Part shown: positions 52,049 through 61,860 of the stretch, one piece after another | Layout of the letters: the number at the start of each line of letters is the position of its first letter | How positions within the stretch are numbered: position 1 is the first letter of the stretch | Assembly: GCF_014334735.1 (NCBI RefSeq) | Contig: NZ_CP060587.1 | Coordinates: forward strand, 1,860,001-1,924,000 | From: Aeromicrobium senzhongii | GTDB taxonomy: Bacteria; Actinomycetota; Actinomycetes; Propionibacteriales; Nocardioidaceae | Reading direction: 5' to 3' | DNA length: 64,000 bases | The notes under the pieces: generated by a model | What the model was told of the DNA's origin: nothing | The model's database searches: none | Seen by the model: the letters and a program-made list of their open reading frames with translations, nothing else | Made by a program: the position numbers and the translations under genes

Positions 52049-52512
52049 CAGACGTCCTTCCGGTTCAACTCGATCTGGACGACGGCCTTGACGATCTCGT
52101 CGTACGGGAAGCGGGTGGTGTCACCCGAGATGCTCAGCTCGACGCCGCTGTCGTCGCTCGAGCCGATACGGGCCTCGAAGCGCTCGCCGTCGGTGAGCTC
52201 GACCGCGACGAGGCGGCCGGCGTTGCGGCGCCAGTGGCGCGGCTCGACGAGGGGGCGGTCGACGCCACGCGAGGCGACCTCGAGGGTGTAGCGGCCCTCC
52301 CCCATCACGTCGGACTCGTCGAGGACGGCGGAGATGGCACGGGTGGCCTCGGCGACCTGGTCGATGCCGACGCCGCCATCGCGATCGACGGCGACGAGCA
52401 GACGGCGGCGCTCGTCCTTGCCCAGCAGCTCGACCTCTTCGAGGTCAAGTCCCAGCGAGGCGGTCACGGGCTCGAGGAGACTCGATATCCGGTCGATGAT
52501 CGGGGTCGTCAT
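52048..52512 (-). CDS. rimP: ribosome maturation factor RimP
   Basis: A 154-residue 30S assembly factor. The N-terminal domain has [31 protein letters not shown], then [21 protein letters not shown] at the domain boundary and a C-terminal Sm-like barrel ([33 protein letters not shown]). It is first in the rimP-nusA-ylxR-infB-rbfA-truB unit and divergent from the DUF4439 pair. Confidence 0.95.
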   Translation of the reverse strand: MTTPIIDRISSLLEPVTASLGLDLEEVELLGKDERRRLLVAVDRDGGVGIDQVAEATRAISAVLDESDVMGEGRYTLEVASRGVDRPLVEPRHWRRNAGRLVAVELTDGERFEARIGSSDDSGVELSISGDTTRFPYDEIVKAVVQIELNRKDV

Positions 52513-52585
52513 CTCTGGTCCTCTTCAGTTGTGGTGCGTGAACACCCCATCTTATCGAAGTGCGCTCGCTCGGTAGTCTGCGGTC

Positions 52586-52999
52586 GTGAGCAGCCGTCGT
52601 GTCGTCCTGGCAGCCGCCGGTGGCGTGGCCGTCGCGCTGGCCGGCCTCTTCGTCACCGACACCTTCGACGACGCCCTGCGTGCCGTGGGCGCGAAGCCCA
52701 AGCCGCTCCCCCGTCCCGAGGACACCTCCTTGATGAAGGCCGTGGTGGACGACCAGCAGCGGGTGCTGGCCATCGCACGCGGAGCCGACAACACCGCCGT
52801 CGCGACCCTGCTGGCCGCCCAACTGGAGCAACTCGGCGCCACCCCCGGGACCACGACGACCGCGGGTGACCTCGCGGGAGCGCTGCGCACCGCCTCCCGC
52901 CATCGCGCGACCGACGCCCGGACCGCGATCTCGCCGGAGTTCGCCCAGGTTCTGGCCTCCCTGTCGGCCGGCCTCGCCCAAGCGGTGACGCTGGCATGA
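52586..52999 (+). CDS. hypothetical secreted or membrane-anchored protein
   Basis: A 137-residue protein with an N-terminal hydrophobic segment (RRVVLAAAGGVAVALAGLFV) that would act as an anchor or uncleaved signal; no lipobox Cys is present. The rest is helical and Ala-rich, with no recognised domain. The start is GTG at 52586. Its TGA overlaps the DUF4439 ATG (52996-52999), so the two are co-translated. It probably works with the ferritin-like neighbour. Confidence 0.75.
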   Translation: MSSRRVVLAAAGGVAVALAGLFVTDTFDDALRAVGAKPKPLPRPEDTSLMKAVVDDQQRVLAIARGADNTAVATLLAAQLEQLGATPGTTTTAGDLAGALRTASRHRATDARTAISPEFAQVLASLSAGLAQAVTLA

Positions 53000-53406
53000 G
53001 CGCCGAGACGCAGCTGCGCCTCACCGAGCGCTGGCTGGCCCTCGAGCACGAGGCGATCTGGGTCCTGGGACTCGTGGGCGCACGCTTCCCCGACCTGGCC
53101 GGCGCCGCACGCAAGGACCTGGCGGCGCACCGGACCACCCGGGATCGGCTCGGCGGCGTCGTCGAGTCGCTCGGCGGCCGCCCGGCGGGCCCGCGACCCT
53201 CCTACGCGGTGACCGATCCGCGGGACGCCGCCGCCGCACGGGCCCTGGTGCAGGACGTCGAGTCGCGCATCGCCGCCACCTGCGTCCGGTTGGTGGCCGT
53301 CACCGAGGACAAGGCACGTGACCGCGCGGTCCGCGGCCTGCGCACCGCAGCGCTGGGCCAGGTGCGCTGGGGCGCGGAGCCCGAGCCGTTCCCCGGGCTG
53401 GACTGA
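52996..53406 (+). CDS. DUF4439 ferritin-like protein
   Basis: A 136-residue four-helix-bundle protein of the DUF4439 ferritin-like family. Helix motifs are LTERWLALEHEAIWVLGLVGAR, ARKDLAAHRTTRDRLGGVV and ALVQDVESRIAATCVRLVAVT. The metal-binding Glu/His set is sparse, so iron storage is not implied. This gene next to rimP is common in actinobacteria. The function is unknown. Confidence 0.85.
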   Translation: MSAETQLRLTERWLALEHEAIWVLGLVGARFPDLAGAARKDLAAHRTTRDRLGGVVESLGGRPAGPRPSYAVTDPRDAAAARALVQDVESRIAATCVRLVAVTEDKARDRAVRGLRTAALGQVRWGAEPEPFPGLD

Positions 53407-54597
53407 TCAGTCCGCCGGCACCAACTCGAGGACGTCGAACGTCTTCGGCGTGATCTCGTACTGGGGCCGCGCGATGTACGTCTCCGGGGTCGCGGGCCGA
53501 CCGTGCCACACGAATTGGACATCCTTGATGCGACGGAGCTCACCACGGGCCATGTCGAGCAGGAACGCCTGGGTGCCACCCTCGAGCAGGATCGAGAAGG
53601 CCGCCCACCGGTCGGAGGCCGTCAGATACACCGAGCCCGCGTTGCCCACGGTGATCTGGAAGCGGCCGTACTTCGGCGATTCGATGAGGATCGGCTTGCC
53701 GTCCTCGCTGTGGCTCATCCGCACGCCCGACTCGTTCGCGTAGAGCTCGGGCCCCGGCAGATTCGATCCGTCCACCTCGCCGTCCGGGCCCTTCGCCGGA
53801 TCCCAGCGGACCAGGCGGTTGGCCAGGACCACCTCGAGCAGGCCGTCGGGCCCTGCGAAGAGATCGGTCGCACCCGGAACGATCTCGGTGGGCTCACCGC
53901 TGCCGTCGATCGGCACCGCGAACACGGACGTCCGGCCTCGGGCACCGCGCACCTCGTTCACCGTCGCCTCCGTGTACCCGACGAAGTACACGGTGTCACC
54001 GCGCACCACGGGATCGACCAACCCGGTGGGCCACGGCGGGTTGGACTTGCCCGCGCCCTTCGCGCTGACCAGCAGGGTCTCGCGGCCGGTCTCGAGGTCG
54101 TGGACGTAGAGGTCGCCGAGGCTGATGTCGTAGGTCTCGACCCACAGCACACGGTTACCGTCGATCGTCGTGGCGCTGTAGCCCAGATCGTGCACCAACG
54201 GCGGCGCGGGCCGAGCCGTCCGGGGCCGGTCGGACAGCACGCGGGTCTTGCCCGTTGCGGGGTCCCGGGCCATGAGGGCCGCCTGGCGCGGGTCGCTGTC
54301 ACCCGGCCGCTTCGAGATGTCGAACCGACCGGGGAATCGCTGGTAGATCTCGGTGCCGTCCTCGGTCCAGCCGGCGAAGGCGGCCGAGCGGTCGCCGAGG
54401 CGACCCAGCACCTTGCCGCTCACCGTGTAGTCCTGCCCCTCCTGCGCGAAGGGCGTGCTGGCGTCGGCGACGAGTCGCGTGGGCTCGGCGTATCCCTCGG
54501 GGTCGCCGGACCCCTCACCCGAGCAGGCACCGAGGCCTGCTGCGAGGACGAGAGCCGAGACTCCCGTGATCACACGTGAACGGACGGTGCTGCGCAT
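53407..54597 (-). CDS. beta-propeller-like lipoprotein (paralog A)
   Basis: A 396-residue exported protein with a lipobox GLGAC (Cys25). The mature part shows repeated blade-like segments (AAFAGWTEDGTEIYQRF, QAALMARDPATGKTRVLSD, SLGDLYVHDLETGRETLLVS, VRGDTVYFVGYTEAT, TSVFAVPIDGSGEPTEIV), reminiscent of TolB/WD40-type propellers. It is paralogous to the following gene with the same segment order. The ATG at 54597 with GGGGGAG upstream is preferred. The function is unknown. Confidence 0.8.
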   Translation of the reverse strand: MRSTVRSRVITGVSALVLAAGLGACSGEGSGDPEGYAEPTRLVADASTPFAQEGQDYTVSGKVLGRLGDRSAAFAGWTEDGTEIYQRFPGRFDISKRPGDSDPRQAALMARDPATGKTRVLSDRPRTARPAPPLVHDLGYSATTIDGNRVLWVETYDISLGDLYVHDLETGRETLLVSAKGAGKSNPPWPTGLVDPVVRGDTVYFVGYTEATVNEVRGARGRTSVFAVPIDGSGEPTEIVPGATDLFAGPDGLLEVVLANRLVRWDPAKGPDGEVDGSNLPGPELYANESGVRMSHSEDGKPILIESPKYGRFQITVGNAGSVYLTASDRWAAFSILLEGGTQAFLLDMARGELRRIKDVQFVWHGRPATPETYIARPQYEITPKTFDVLELVPAD

Positions 54598-54649
54598 CGT
54601 GGACTCCCCCATCCATTCGCTGTAACTGGCGTTGACGGATTCTGGCAGA

Positions 54650-55780
54650 TCAGCGCACGAACTCGATCACGGGTTCGGTGGGATAGGGGTCCCAGCTGGC
54701 GAGGACCCCGAGGAAGTACGAGGTGGTCTGTAGTCCTCTCAGGTTCCGGGACGCGGGCACCCGCAGCAGCTTCTCGCCGATGACGTCGAACACGTACTGC
54801 GTCTGGTCGCCGTCGTCATCAATCGTGAACCGCACCCACCGCCCGTTCGCCTCCAGCCACGCGAACCTGCCCGATGCACCCGTGACCACGAAGCGTCGGT
54901 CACCGGTGTCGATGGTCAGCTCCTGGGGCTCGCCGGCACACGCGACCGTGACGCCCTCGCCGGCGGAGACGCCGCAGTCGGCCGGCAACTCGGTGCCGTC
55001 GACCTCGCCCTCGGCACCCCGCTCGGGGTCCCAGTCCACGACGCGATCCTCCAAGGCCACCTGCAGCATCCCCTCGGCCGGCGCCAGCACCGACTGGTCG
55101 CCGAAGACGTCGGTCGCGCCCGCGGCCACGAGCTCGGGCTCCCTCGAGCCGTCGACCGGCACGCGATACACGGACGTCCGCGCGGGCAGCCGCTGCGGGT
55201 CGTCTCCGTCGATCCCGACGAAGTACACGTGCTCGCCGTGGATCACGGGCCCGGTCTCCGAGGCGTGGGCCACCGATCGGACGAGGCGCCGCTCGGTACC
55301 GGCGCCCATGTCATGGACGTACAGATCGCCGCTCGGGCCGTTGCCTCGGATCTCGAACCAGGCGACGAGATCGCCCGCGACCACGGTGGACACGATCTGC
55401 AGCGCATTCCCGGGAATCCGGTCGCGCGCCACCTGTCCCTGCCGCCGGGCGCGGTCCGACACCACCGTGGTGCGCCCCGTCTTCGGGTCGCGTGCCACCA
55501 ACGCCACGGCGTACGGGTCGTCGCCCTTCGGGTCGCCGTCGGCGCTGTGGGCGTGGCGCTCGAGGATCTCGGTGCCGTCCGCCGTCCACCCCGCCAGCGA
55601 GGCGGCACGGCCGTCGATCCGGGTCGGGACGAGCGTGACGACGTCGTAGTCCTCGCCGACCGTCAATTCCGGCACGGAGTCCAGCGACAGCACGGTGGGG
55701 CCCGACGGCTCCGGTGACGACTCACTCGTGCACGCCGTCAGGCCGAGAACCAGCAGGACGAGGATTGCGGTACGTCTCAC
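54650..55780 (-). CDS. beta-propeller-like lipoprotein (paralog B)
   Basis: A 376-residue lipoprotein (lipobox LTAC, Cys17) whose segments parallel those of the downstream gene: ASLAGWTADGTEILERH, YAVALVARDPKTGRTTVVSD, SGDLYVHDMGAGTERRLV, IHGEHVYFVGIDGDD, RTSVYRVPVDGSREPELVAAGATDVF, VVDWDPERGAEGEVDGTELP. The C-terminal third has diverged more and adds an extra Cys pair (ADCGVSAGEGVTVACAG). The start is GTG at 55780. Tandem duplication is the simplest origin. Confidence 0.8.
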   Translation of the reverse strand: MRRTAILVLLVLGLTACTSESSPEPSGPTVLSLDSVPELTVGEDYDVVTLVPTRIDGRAASLAGWTADGTEILERHAHSADGDPKGDDPYAVALVARDPKTGRTTVVSDRARRQGQVARDRIPGNALQIVSTVVAGDLVAWFEIRGNGPSGDLYVHDMGAGTERRLVRSVAHASETGPVIHGEHVYFVGIDGDDPQRLPARTSVYRVPVDGSREPELVAAGATDVFGDQSVLAPAEGMLQVALEDRVVDWDPERGAEGEVDGTELPADCGVSAGEGVTVACAGEPQELTIDTGDRRFVVTGASGRFAWLEANGRWVRFTIDDDGDQTQYVFDVIGEKLLRVPASRNLRGLQTTSYFLGVLASWDPYPTEPVIEFVR

Positions 55781-55820
55781 CGGCTCATCCTCACGGCGGT
55801 GTCAATGCCGACGGCCCGTT

Positions 55821-56288
55821 TCATCGCTCGGGGTTGTCGAGGCAGTCGGTCTGGGCGCGCACCTCGAGGGCGCCGTCCTCGTGCACGAAGACCCCGCCGT
55901 TGAAGCCCTCGGCGTAGAACGACACGCCAGGCCCCGAGGGCCACTGCTGAACCCCGTCGTGGCGGATCCCCAGGTCCTCGATCGCCGCGATGGCCCGCGC
56001 GAGACTCGCGTCGGCGTCCTCGACGACACCGGCAGCAGCCTCGTACGAATACGAGATCTTGTTCCACTCGTTGCCGCCCAGCCCGCCGCACGGGACGTCG
56101 CGGGCCGGAGCCTCGACGGAGGCCTCACCCTCGGATGCGGACTCCAGGATCGCCATGCCGGCCTTGCGCAGGTCCGCGAGCGACCCCTGGGCGGACAGCC
56201 CGTCGGGATCGCCAGAACAGGCGGACAGCGCGAGCACCAGCACCACCGCGATGACAGGGCGTCGCGCCCCGAGCAGTCCCCCGACCAC
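55821..56288 (-). CDS. hypothetical lipoprotein downstream of proS
   Basis: A 155-residue predicted lipoprotein (hydrophobic VIAVVLVLALSAC, Cys24). The remaining chain has a Cys pair (VPCGGLGGNEW and TDCLDNPER) and the stretch GVSFYAEGFNGGVFVHEDGALEV. It resembles small actinobacterial lipoproteins of unknown function. The GTG at 56288 is 4 nt after the proS stop, so expression with proS is likely although function is unrelated. Confidence 0.75.
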   Translation of the reverse strand: MVGGLLGARRPVIAVVLVLALSACSGDPDGLSAQGSLADLRKAGMAILESASEGEASVEAPARDVPCGGLGGNEWNKISYSYEAAAGVVEDADASLARAIAAIEDLGIRHDGVQQWPSGPGVSFYAEGFNGGVFVHEDGALEVRAQTDCLDNPER

Positions 56289-56292
56289 GAGC

Positions 56293-58035
56293 TCAGGCCG
56301 TCAAGGCGGCGACCAACTCCGCCACAGGCACGTCACGGCGCTCGCCGGTGGCGCGGTCCTTGACCTCGACGACACCGTCGGCCAGGCCCTTGCCCACCAC
56401 GACGATCGTCGGGACACCGATCAGCTCGGCATCCTTGAACTTCACGCCGGGCGACATCTTGGGTCGGTCGTCGTACAGGACCTCCAGGCCGGCGGCCTCG
56501 AGGTCGGCGACGATCGCGTCGGCACCCTCGAACAGCTCGGGCGCCTTGCCCGCCACGACGAGGTGGATGTCGAACGGTGCGACCTCCCGGGGCCAGACGA
56601 TGCCGGCCTCGTCGTAGGAGCCCTCGACGACCGCGGCGACCGCACGCGAGACGCCGATACCGTACGAGCCCATCGTGACCGTGACGAGCTTGCCGTTCTC
56701 GTCCAGCACCTGCAGGCCGAGTCGCTCGGCGTACTTGCGGCCGAGCTGGAAGATGTGGCCCATCTCCATGCCGCGCGCCAGCTCCAGCGGACCGGAGCCG
56801 TCCGGCGCCGGATCGCCGGCGCGCACCTCGGCGGCCTCGATCGTGCCGTCGGAGGTGAAGTCGCGACCGGCGATCAGGTCGAAGACGTGCTTGCCGGGCT
56901 GGTCGGCGCCGGTGATCCAGCTCGTCCCGTCGACGACCCGCGGGTCGGTCAGGTAGCGGATGCCGGTGGCCTTCTCGGTGCCCAGCACGCCGGGGCCGAT
57001 GTAGCCCTTGGCCAGGTCCGGGTACTTGGCGAAGGCGGTCTCGTCGAACGCCTCGACCTCCGCCGGGGACACCTGCGCCTCGAGGCGCTTGGCGTCGACC
57101 TCGCGGTCGCCGGGCAGGCCGATCGCCAGCGGCTCGGTGGAGCCGTCGGGGTGACGCAGCATGACGAGCACGTTCTTGAGCGTGTCGGCCGCGGTCCACG
57201 GACGGTCGTCGCGCGGGAACGCCTCGTTGGCGTGGGCGACGAGCGTCTCGATCGTCGGGGTGTCGGGGGTGTCCTCGACGTGCGACGCCGGCAGCCCGTC
57301 GAACGGGATCGGGTCGGGCACGACCGTGGTGACGGCCTCGACGTTGGCCGCGTAGCCGCCGGGCGAACGCACGAAGGTGTCCTCGCCGTTCTCGGAGACG
57401 ACCAGGAACTCCTCGCTGGCCGAGCCGCCCATCGCGCCGGAGTCTGCCTGGACGATCGCGTACTCGAAGCCGAGACGGTCGAACACGCGGATGTAGGCCG
57501 CGCGGTGCGCCTGGTAGGCCGCCTCGAGGCCCTCGTCGGTCACGTCGAAGGAGTACGAGTCCTTCATGATGAACTCACGGCCGCGCAGGATGCCGGCGCG
57601 CGGACGCGCCTCGTCGCGGTACTTGGTCTGGATCTGGTAGAGGATCGCGGGCAGGTCCTTGTACGAGCCGTACAGGTCCTTCACCAGCAGCGTGAACATC
57701 TCCTCGTGGGTGGGCCCGAGCAGCATGTCGTTGCCGCGACGGTCCTTGAGCCGGAAGAGGTTGTCGCCGTACTCGGTCCAGCGCTCGGTCGCCTCGTAGG
57801 GATCGCGCGGCAGCAGCGCGGGGAACCGCACCTCCTGGCCGCCGATCGCACCCATCTCCTCACGGACGATCGCCTCGACCTTGGCCAGCACGCGCAGGCC
57901 GAGCGGCAACCACGAGTAGATGCCGGGGGCGACGCGACGGACGTAGCCGGCGCGGACGAGCAGCTTGTGGCTCGGCACCTCGGCATCGGCGGGATCGTCG
58001 CGCAGGGTACGGAGGAACAGCTGGCTCATGCGCAT
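56293..58035 (-). CDS. proS: prolyl-tRNA synthetase (bacterial type, with INS editing domain)
   Basis: A 580-residue class II enzyme. Motif 1/2 region: [41 protein letters not shown] and [21 protein letters not shown]. The Ala-tRNA editing insertion lies at ~225-385. Motif 3 ([20 protein letters not shown]) and an anticodon-binding domain complete it. It is in the conserved rimP-proS-ispG neighbourhood. Confidence 0.97.
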   Translation of the reverse strand: MRMSQLFLRTLRDDPADAEVPSHKLLVRAGYVRRVAPGIYSWLPLGLRVLAKVEAIVREEMGAIGGQEVRFPALLPRDPYEATERWTEYGDNLFRLKDRRGNDMLLGPTHEEMFTLLVKDLYGSYKDLPAILYQIQTKYRDEARPRAGILRGREFIMKDSYSFDVTDEGLEAAYQAHRAAYIRVFDRLGFEYAIVQADSGAMGGSASEEFLVVSENGEDTFVRSPGGYAANVEAVTTVVPDPIPFDGLPASHVEDTPDTPTIETLVAHANEAFPRDDRPWTAADTLKNVLVMLRHPDGSTEPLAIGLPGDREVDAKRLEAQVSPAEVEAFDETAFAKYPDLAKGYIGPGVLGTEKATGIRYLTDPRVVDGTSWITGADQPGKHVFDLIAGRDFTSDGTIEAAEVRAGDPAPDGSGPLELARGMEMGHIFQLGRKYAERLGLQVLDENGKLVTVTMGSYGIGVSRAVAAVVEGSYDEAGIVWPREVAPFDIHLVVAGKAPELFEGADAIVADLEAAGLEVLYDDRPKMSPGVKFKDAELIGVPTIVVVGKGLADGVVEVKDRATGERRDVPVAELVAALTA

Positions 58036-58085
58036 ACGACGAGGTTATCCGTCCGGGCCGGCAACCCGGCGGGCACCCGACCCGT

Positions 58086-58463
58086 TCAGGTGGCGCTGGA
58101 GCGCGCCAGGTTGAGCGCCGCGCGGATCAAGGGCCACTGCAACGGCAGGCGGGCGAGGACCCCCGCCTTGAAGGCCGGCGAGGCACGGCGGCTGCCGACG
58201 ACGTCGACCGCCATCTGCACGTTGGCGGGGAACACCGCGGCCAGCAGGCCGGCGGACGCGAGCGCCCCGACCCGCCGGGTCCGGGGCGCGAGCACGGCCG
58301 CGGCACACACGAGCTCGGCGACACCGGACACCAGCACGAGGTCACGGCGCCGCGGCAGGAACCGGGGCACGATCCGCTCGAAGGTCTGGGGCCGGACGAG
58401 GTGGACGACCCCCGAGACGGCGAACGGGACGGCGACGAGCGCCAGATCGGTACGACGAGGCAT
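58086..58463 (-). CDS. DoxX-like membrane protein
   Basis: A 125-residue protein with about four short membrane helices and a DoxX-type pattern: LALVAVPFAVSGVVHLVRPQTFERIVP, RRDLVLVSGVAELVCAAAVL, GALASAGLLAAVFPANVQMAVD and PLQWPLIRAAL at the end. Homologs take part in membrane thiol/quinone chemistry but this short class is undefined. The ATG at 58463 is chosen over the shadow extension to 58694. Confidence 0.8.
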   Translation of the reverse strand: MPRRTDLALVAVPFAVSGVVHLVRPQTFERIVPRFLPRRRDLVLVSGVAELVCAAAVLAPRTRRVGALASAGLLAAVFPANVQMAVDVVGSRRASPAFKAGVLARLPLQWPLIRAALNLARSSAT

Positions 58464-58504
58464 CGTGGCCTGCTTTCGGGAGGGGCGGTGCGAACCGTGG
58501 AGTG

Positions 58505-59371
58505 TCACAGCAGGATCGAGGCGAAGGTCTCGACCTCGCGGAAGCCGACCCGCTCGTAGGCGCGTCGCGCCGGAGTGTTGTGCTCGTTGACGTAGAGCGT
58601 GACCGCCGGGGCGACCGAGCGGCGCACCTGCCGGACCACCGACGCCAACGCCGGGGCGGCGACGCCGGTCCCCCGCAGCTCCGGGTGCACCCACACGCCC
58701 TGCAGTTGGCAGCCGGTGTCGGTCGCGGCGCCGACCTCGGTCTTGAACAGCACCGTGCCGTCCTCGATGATCGCGTAGGACCAGCCCATCGACACCAACT
58801 GCGTCACCCGCGCGCGGTACCCGTGCGGGGAGCCGACGGACTCCGGGTGCACGCCGACCTCCTCGGTGAACATCGCCACGCAGGCGGGATAGAGGTCGTC
58901 GACCTGGTCCAGCCGCACGGGCTTCACCCGAGGGTCCAGCTGGACGTCACTGTCGTGCTTGAGCACCATGAACGGCTGAGCGGGACGGGGCGACCGCGCG
59001 GGTCCCCATTCGTCCTTGACGAGGTCCCACAGCGGCAGCACCGCGGTCGCCGGCCCGACCAGCGAGCTGGGCTTGTGTCCGTGGGACAGCAGGCGCGCCC
59101 CGAAGGCCTCGATCGCTGCGGGCGTGGCCTGCGCCGGGACGACGTTCGCGCCCACGTGCAACAGCGAGATCGCCACGCCGTCCTCGAAGTAGCCCCACAG
59201 CTCGGCACCGAACCACCGGCGGTCCAACCGAGTGGAGTCGACGCGGTGACGCACGAACATGTCGATCAACGGCTCGCGGTCGAGCACGTCGTGGACGATC
59301 TCCAGGTCCGCACGTCCCAACGGCCTCACATAGGAGGACGTCGCCGCTGACTGGTCACAGACCTCGGTCAT
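58505..59371 (-). CDS. GNAT acetyltransferase with N-terminal DUF4081 domain
   Basis: A 288-residue protein with DUF4081-like N-terminal part (~15-115; RPLGRADLEIVHDVLDREPL, WFGAELWGYFEDG) and a C-terminal GNAT domain with the acetyl-CoA loop in VWVHPELRGTGVAAPALASV and VNEHNTPARRAYERVGF. Adjacent to ispG in many actinobacteria. The substrate is unknown. Confidence 0.88.
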   Translation of the reverse strand: MTEVCDQSAATSSYVRPLGRADLEIVHDVLDREPLIDMFVRHRVDSTRLDRRWFGAELWGYFEDGVAISLLHVGANVVPAQATPAAIEAFGARLLSHGHKPSSLVGPATAVLPLWDLVKDEWGPARSPRPAQPFMVLKHDSDVQLDPRVKPVRLDQVDDLYPACVAMFTEEVGVHPESVGSPHGYRARVTQLVSMGWSYAIIEDGTVLFKTEVGAATDTGCQLQGVWVHPELRGTGVAAPALASVVRQVRRSVAPAVTLYVNEHNTPARRAYERVGFREVETFASILL

Positions 59372-59410
59372 GGCACGAGAGTACCCGCGGAGGCATCGGA
59401 TCAGCGTCCG

Positions 59411-60562
59411 TCAGGACACCGAAACCGACGCGCCGCCGCCCTCGACCGGCTCCATCGTCTCGGCGATCCGCATCGCCTCTTCGATGAGGGTCTCGACGAT
59501 CTGGCTCTCGGGCACGGTCTTGATGACCTCGCCCTTGACGAAGATCTGTCCCTTGCCGTTGCCGGACGCCACGCCGAGATCGGCCTCGCGGGCCTCGCCC
59601 GGTCCGTTGACGACGCAGCCCATGACGGCCACACGCAGCGGCACCTCGAGCCCGTCGAGTCCTGCGGTGACCTGCTCGGCGAGCGTGTAGACGTCGACCT
59701 GGGCGCGGCCGCACGACGGGCAGGAGACGATCTCGAGCTTGCGCGGGCGCAGGTTCAGCGACTGCAGGATCTGGATGCCGACCTTGACCTCCTCGACCGG
59801 AGGCGCCGACAGGGAGACGCGGATCGTGTCGCCGATGCCCTTGCTGAGCAGGGCGCCGAACGCCGTGGCGCTCTTGATGGTGCCCTGGAAGGCCGGGCCG
59901 GCCTCGGTGACGCCAAGGTGCAGCGGCCAGTCGCCCCGCTCCGAGAGCAGCTCGTAGGCGCGCACCATGACCACCGGGTCGTTGTGCTTGACCGAGATCT
60001 TGAAGTCGTGGAAGTCGTGCTCCTCGAACAGCGAGGCCTCCCAGACGGCCGACTCGACCAGCGCCTCGGGCGTGGCCTTGCCGTACTTCTCGAGCAGACG
60101 CTTGTCGAGCGAGCCCGCGTTGACGCCGATCCGCAGCGAGACGCCGGCGTCCTTGGCCGCCTTCGCGATCGCACCGACCTGATCGTCGAACTTGCGGATG
60201 TTGCCCGGGTTGACGCGCACGGCCGCGCAGCCGGCGTCGATCGCGGCGAAGACGTACTTGGGCTGGAAGTGGATGTCGGCGATCACCGGGATCTGCGACT
60301 TGCGAGCGATCGCCGGCAACGCCTCGGCGTCGTCCTGGCTGGGGCACGCCACGCGCACGATGTCACAGCCGGCGGCGGTCAGCTCGGCGATCTGCTGCAG
60401 CGTCGAGTTGATGTCGGAGGTCAGCGTCGTGGTCATCGACTGGACCGAGATCGGGGCGTCTCCACCGACGTCGACCGAGCCCACCTTGATCTTGCGCGTG
60501 GGGCGCCGGGGAGCCAGGACCGGCGGCGGCGCCTCGGGCATGCCGAGGTCGACCCCGCTCAC
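59411..60562 (-). CDS. ispG: 4-hydroxy-3-methylbut-2-enyl-diphosphate synthase IspG (GcpE)
   Basis: A 383-residue [4Fe-4S] enzyme of the MEP pathway converting MEcPP to HMBPP. The TIM-barrel has [19 protein letters not shown] and [17 protein letters not shown]; the cluster Cys are in [13 protein letters not shown] and [13 protein letters not shown], with the Glu ligand. The GTG at 60562 overlaps the protease stop (GTGA). The longer frame is a shadow of the protease. It completes the dxr-protease-ispG operon. Confidence 0.96.
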   Translation of the reverse strand: MSGVDLGMPEAPPPVLAPRRPTRKIKVGSVDVGGDAPISVQSMTTTLTSDINSTLQQIAELTAAGCDIVRVACPSQDDAEALPAIARKSQIPVIADIHFQPKYVFAAIDAGCAAVRVNPGNIRKFDDQVGAIAKAAKDAGVSLRIGVNAGSLDKRLLEKYGKATPEALVESAVWEASLFEEHDFHDFKISVKHNDPVVMVRAYELLSERGDWPLHLGVTEAGPAFQGTIKSATAFGALLSKGIGDTIRVSLSAPPVEEVKVGIQILQSLNLRPRKLEIVSCPSCGRAQVDVYTLAEQVTAGLDGLEVPLRVAVMGCVVNGPGEAREADLGVASGNGKGQIFVKGEVIKTVPESQIVETLIEEAMRIAETMEPVEGGGASVSVS

Positions 60563-61860
60563 GAGAGTCTCACCGGATTGACGATGTCCGCATAGATCAG
60601 AACCACACCCATGACTATAAGGACGAGCCCAACCACGTAGGCGACCGGCAGCATCTTGGCGACGTCCACGAACCCCGGATCCGGCTTCCCGCGCAGACGG
60701 GCGAAGGTACGCCGGAGCTGCTCCCACAGGGCCCCCGCGATGTGCCCACCGTCCAGCGGCAGCAACGGGATGAGGTTGAACAGCCACAGGAACAGGTTGA
60801 GGCTCGCCAGCAGGCTGATGATGCGCTGCGCGCGCTCGCCCCAGCTGGGGTCGTTGTACGTCACGAGCTCGCCGGCGACCCGGCTCGCGCCCACCACGCT
60901 GACGGGCCCGTCGGACTCGCGCTCGCCGCCCAGGGCGGCCTTCACGACGCCCACCATGCGCGCGGGGAGGTGCACCAGGGCGTTCGCGGTGGCGCCGATC
61001 ATCTCGCCCATCTGGTCGACGACGTAGACCGGTCCCTGGCGCTCGGTCGCGAACTCGGGCGCCACGCCCAGGAAGCCCACGTTCTCGACCCGCTGCGGAT
61101 CGTCGACGGAGGCACGCGCCAGCACCGAGGTGTTGACCGTGACCTCGTTGGCCGCTCCGTCGCGCTCGTAGCCGATCGTGGCCTCGCGGTCGCCGTTGCG
61201 GCGGATCAGCGTGGTCAGCTCGTCCCAGTCGTCGAGCGGCTCGCCGTTGAAGGTGGTCAGGACGTCGCCGGGCTCCAGCCCGGCCTGACGCGCCGGAGTG
61301 ATCGGATCCTCGTCCGTGCACGCCCGGCCCGCCTCGGCGTCGGTGATGGCGCAATCGGAGACCTGGGCCACGGTCGTCGTGGGCGTCGGCACGCCGAACG
61401 CCATGAACGAGATCGCGAACAGGACCGTGGCGATGAGCAGGTTCACGGTCGGGCCGCCGGCCATCACGATGACCTTCTGCCACCAGGGCTTGCGGTAGAA
61501 CAGGCGGTCCTCGTCGGCCGGGTCGACGTCGACGTACTCGGCGGCCCGCGCGTCCGTGGCCATCTGGGTGAACAGGCCCGTGTCCGACGAGCGGAGGACC
61601 AGGTGGCCGTCGTGATCGCGCTCCTCACGCTCGGGCGGGAGCATCCCGACGAGCTTGACGTAGCCGCCCAGCGGGATGGCCTTGAGGCCGTACTCGGTCT
61701 CGCCGCGCTTGACGGACCAGACGGTGCGGCCGAAGCCGACGAAGAACTGGGTGACCTTGACACCGAACTTCTTGGCCGGCCACATGTGCCCGACCTCGTG
61801 CAGGGCGATCGACAACGCGACACCGACGAGGAAGACGATGACTCCGAGGGCGTACATCAT
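60559..61860 (-). CDS. M50 site-2 protease (Rip1/RseP family)
   Basis: A 433-residue intramembrane metalloprotease that cleaves anti-sigma factors and other membrane proteins. Zn motif [14 protein letters not shown] is near residue 20, a periplasmic PDZ domain (~185-260; [18 protein letters not shown]), and the second metal motif [18 protein letters not shown] near 355. The start is ATG 61860 or the adjoining ATG 61857; the first overlaps the dxr stop. dxr-rip-ispG order matches M. tuberculosis. Confidence 0.95.
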   Translation of the reverse strand: MMYALGVIVFLVGVALSIALHEVGHMWPAKKFGVKVTQFFVGFGRTVWSVKRGETEYGLKAIPLGGYVKLVGMLPPEREERDHDGHLVLRSSDTGLFTQMATDARAAEYVDVDPADEDRLFYRKPWWQKVIVMAGGPTVNLLIATVLFAISFMAFGVPTPTTTVAQVSDCAITDAEAGRACTDEDPITPARQAGLEPGDVLTTFNGEPLDDWDELTTLIRRNGDREATIGYERDGAANEVTVNTSVLARASVDDPQRVENVGFLGVAPEFATERQGPVYVVDQMGEMIGATANALVHLPARMVGVVKAALGGERESDGPVSVVGASRVAGELVTYNDPSWGERAQRIISLLASLNLFLWLFNLIPLLPLDGGHIAGALWEQLRRTFARLRGKPDPGFVDVAKMLPVAYVVGLVLIVMGVVLIYADIVNPVRLS

